From NCBI GenBank assembly GCA_002426755.1, contig DINI01000028.1:113438-128040 (forward strand): a stretch of DNA of 14,603 bases, given 5' to 3'. The notes beneath the pieces were generated by a model. The model did no database searches, was not told the origin of the DNA, and saw nothing but the letters and a program-made list of their open reading frames with translations. Shown here piece by piece: positions 13,566 through 14,603 of this stretch (the first letter of the stretch is position 1; every line of letters starts with the position of its first letter). Source of the DNA: Flavobacteriaceae bacterium UBA5544 (lineage in GTDB: Bacteria > Bacteroidota > Bacteroidia > Flavobacteriales > Flavobacteriaceae). The translations under genes were made by a program, and so were the position numbers.

Positions 13566-14294
13566 ATGAAAACAACATTAATCGCTTTATTGAGCCTATT
13601 CCTTTTCGCTTTCACCTGCGAAAAAGACAGCAAAGTAGTTCCCATAACCGGATTGGAAGCCGATACCATTGAAGCTGTGGAAGCTGCAGGTGTAAAAGCT
13701 GAAGATTTTAAGGGCAACATCGATAATCTATTGACCTTGGAAATGGCATCACAAGTCAGTGGTTTGTCTGCCGCTGATGCAGTTAAGAAACATTCAACAA
13801 CCATCATAGAATCGGTTATATATGAATGGAAATCGGACAGAACCAGAGAAATAGAAATCTCTAAAGGCAACCCAATGAAGATTCCAATGCCAAATAGTGT
13901 AGAATTAAGCTGGGTAAAAAACACCACCTTAAAACAGTTCAAACACGATTATCACAACCCAACCCCCGAAGAAATAAAGCGCGCGGAAGCAGCGATGGAC
14001 CAAAAGCTTAAAGAATTGGAGGCCGAAGGAAAAACCACTAAAGAAAGTAGCGATGTATCTGGTGGTATCGCAAAAAATTCCATTTCAAAATTCAGTGTGG
14101 AAGAAGTGCCAAACCTTGGCGATTATGCCGTATTTGTGAACAGCGGTATGATGGGTGTTTCCACAAGGGATATCAAAGTTTTTTACAGAGGATTATCATT
14201 TACATTGGAAGTAAATCTTTCGGACGACCAATCTTATAATGATAAAAAATCCGTCGAATTGGCACGGATGATTGTCGAGCAGAAGCTGAAATAA
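13566..14294 (+). CDS. Putative lipoprotein, unknown function
   Basis: The 242-residue protein starts with a hydrophobic stretch (3-16) and FTC, with Cys18 as likely lipidation site followed by EKDSK; the box is weak, so a plain signal or membrane anchor is possible. Residues 28-75 are helical. A charged helix spans 133-160 (PTPEEIKRAEAAMDQKLKEL). The C terminus (180-242) has VPNLGDYAVFV, a short strand pair (IKVFYRGLSFTLEVNL) and a closing helix (ELARMIVEQKLK). This 'LGD-A / strand / strand / helix' ending is a pattern I know from other uncharacterised envelope lipoproteins, but I cannot name a family. It lies five bases after the T9SS gene and five before the next lipoprotein gene. Confidence 0.78.
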   Translation: MKTTLIALLSLFLFAFTCEKDSKVVPITGLEADTIEAVEAAGVKAEDFKGNIDNLLTLEMASQVSGLSAADAVKKHSTTIIESVIYEWKSDRTREIEISKGNPMKIPMPNSVELSWVKNTTLKQFKHDYHNPTPEEIKRAEAAMDQKLKELEAEGKTTKESSDVSGGIAKNSISKFSVEEVPNLGDYAVFVNSGMMGVSTRDIKVFYRGLSFTLEVNLSDDQSYNDKKSVELARMIVEQKLK

Positions 14295-14299
14295 AAAGC

Positions 14300-14603
14300 A
14301 TGAGAGTTTTAAGTATATCATTCTTCATTTTAAGCGTATTGGTTTCCTGTAAAAAGCAAACCGCGACCGTCAGCAATTCATTGGCTGCTAAATCGTCTAA
14401 TGTTTTGATTGCCGAAGAGCGAAAGGATACCATGGCGTATTTCCCAAACGCTTTAACGTATCAATTTGAGCAAAATGGTGAACAAAGTGAACTGTGGATA
14501 TATGTCAATGAAGAAACCCAGCAATTACTGTATATAACAAATGATGACATGATTCAAGCAGTCATTTCGTATCCGGATGGCACTTATAAGTTATTTGGAA
14601 TAG
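14300..14603 (+). CDS. Putative lipoprotein, cut by the window end
   Basis: An open frame starts at the ATG at 14300, five bases after the preceding stop, and runs to the last base without a stop (101 codons seen). It has a good lipoprotein signal, with hydrophobic residues 3-15 and the box LVSC with Cys17 followed by KKQT. The mature part seen so far is polar, then beta-like (LTYQFEQNGEQSELWIYVN at about 53-71, QLLYITNDDMIQAVISYPDGTYKLF to the end). I recognise no family. Close spacing makes it at least the sixth gene of the envelope operon led by the OmpA-family gene. Confidence 0.8.
   Translation, partial: MRVLSISFFILSVLVSCKKQTATVSNSLAAKSSNVLIAEERKDTMAYFPNALTYQFEQNGEQSELWIYVNEETQQLLYITNDDMIQAVISYPDGTYKLFGI

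Overview
The window looks like a chromosomal segment of a marine-type member of the Flavobacteriia (phylum Bacteroidota). The reasons are a C-terminal type IX secretion (T9SS) sorting domain with its YPNP motif, Bacteroidota-style promoter boxes (TAnnTTTG) in place of strong Shine-Dalgarno sites, AT-rich spacers, Flavobacteriia-type OmpA and 'tail-fibre-like' surface proteins, and short lipoprotein signals. I see no tRNA, rRNA, CRISPR array, insertion sequence or phage gene.

Region 1 (1-2816, + strand) is an electrophile/peroxide detoxification operon: the 3' part of an old-yellow-enzyme ene-reductase, a GlcG/HbpS-like protein, an OsmC hydroperoxide reductase and a YahK-type zinc alcohol dehydrogenase. 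It closes with a clear intrinsic terminator. Region 2 (2897-4839, + strand) is a two-gene agmatine-to-putrescine unit, aguB-aguA, joined by a one-base TAATG overlap. Region 3 (4881-5669) is a single secreted intradiol-dioxygenase-like protein. It lies behind an unusual 40-bp tandem repeat that carries a palindrome, and it is followed by its own terminator.

Region 4 (5857-9949) is the most interesting part. A 955-residue TPR-CHAT protein (caspase-like His/Cys dyad, signal peptide, C-terminal membrane anchor) is on the + strand. It converges, with a 21-bp coding overlap, on a two-gene - strand unit: an ECF sigma factor followed by a single-pass membrane protein with an anti-sigma-like cytoplasmic N terminus and a TPR domain predicted to be periplasmic.

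Region 5 (10083-end, + strand) runs divergently from the sigma factor. It is a tightly packed envelope operon: an OmpA-family protein with a lectin-like middle domain, a lipoprotein, a secreted tail-fibre-like protein, a small T9SS cargo protein, a second putative lipoprotein, and a third lipoprotein cut by the window end.

My reading of regions 4-5 (inference) is a surface-stress signalling module. A periplasmic CHAT protease would act on, or sense with, the TPR-bearing anti-sigma protein, release the ECF sigma factor, and so switch on the divergent envelope operon. The logic resembles the TPR-CHAT/Csx30/RpoE arrangement of type III-E CRISPR systems and the DegS/RseA/RpoE pathway, but here it is placed in the periplasm and there is no CRISPR component.
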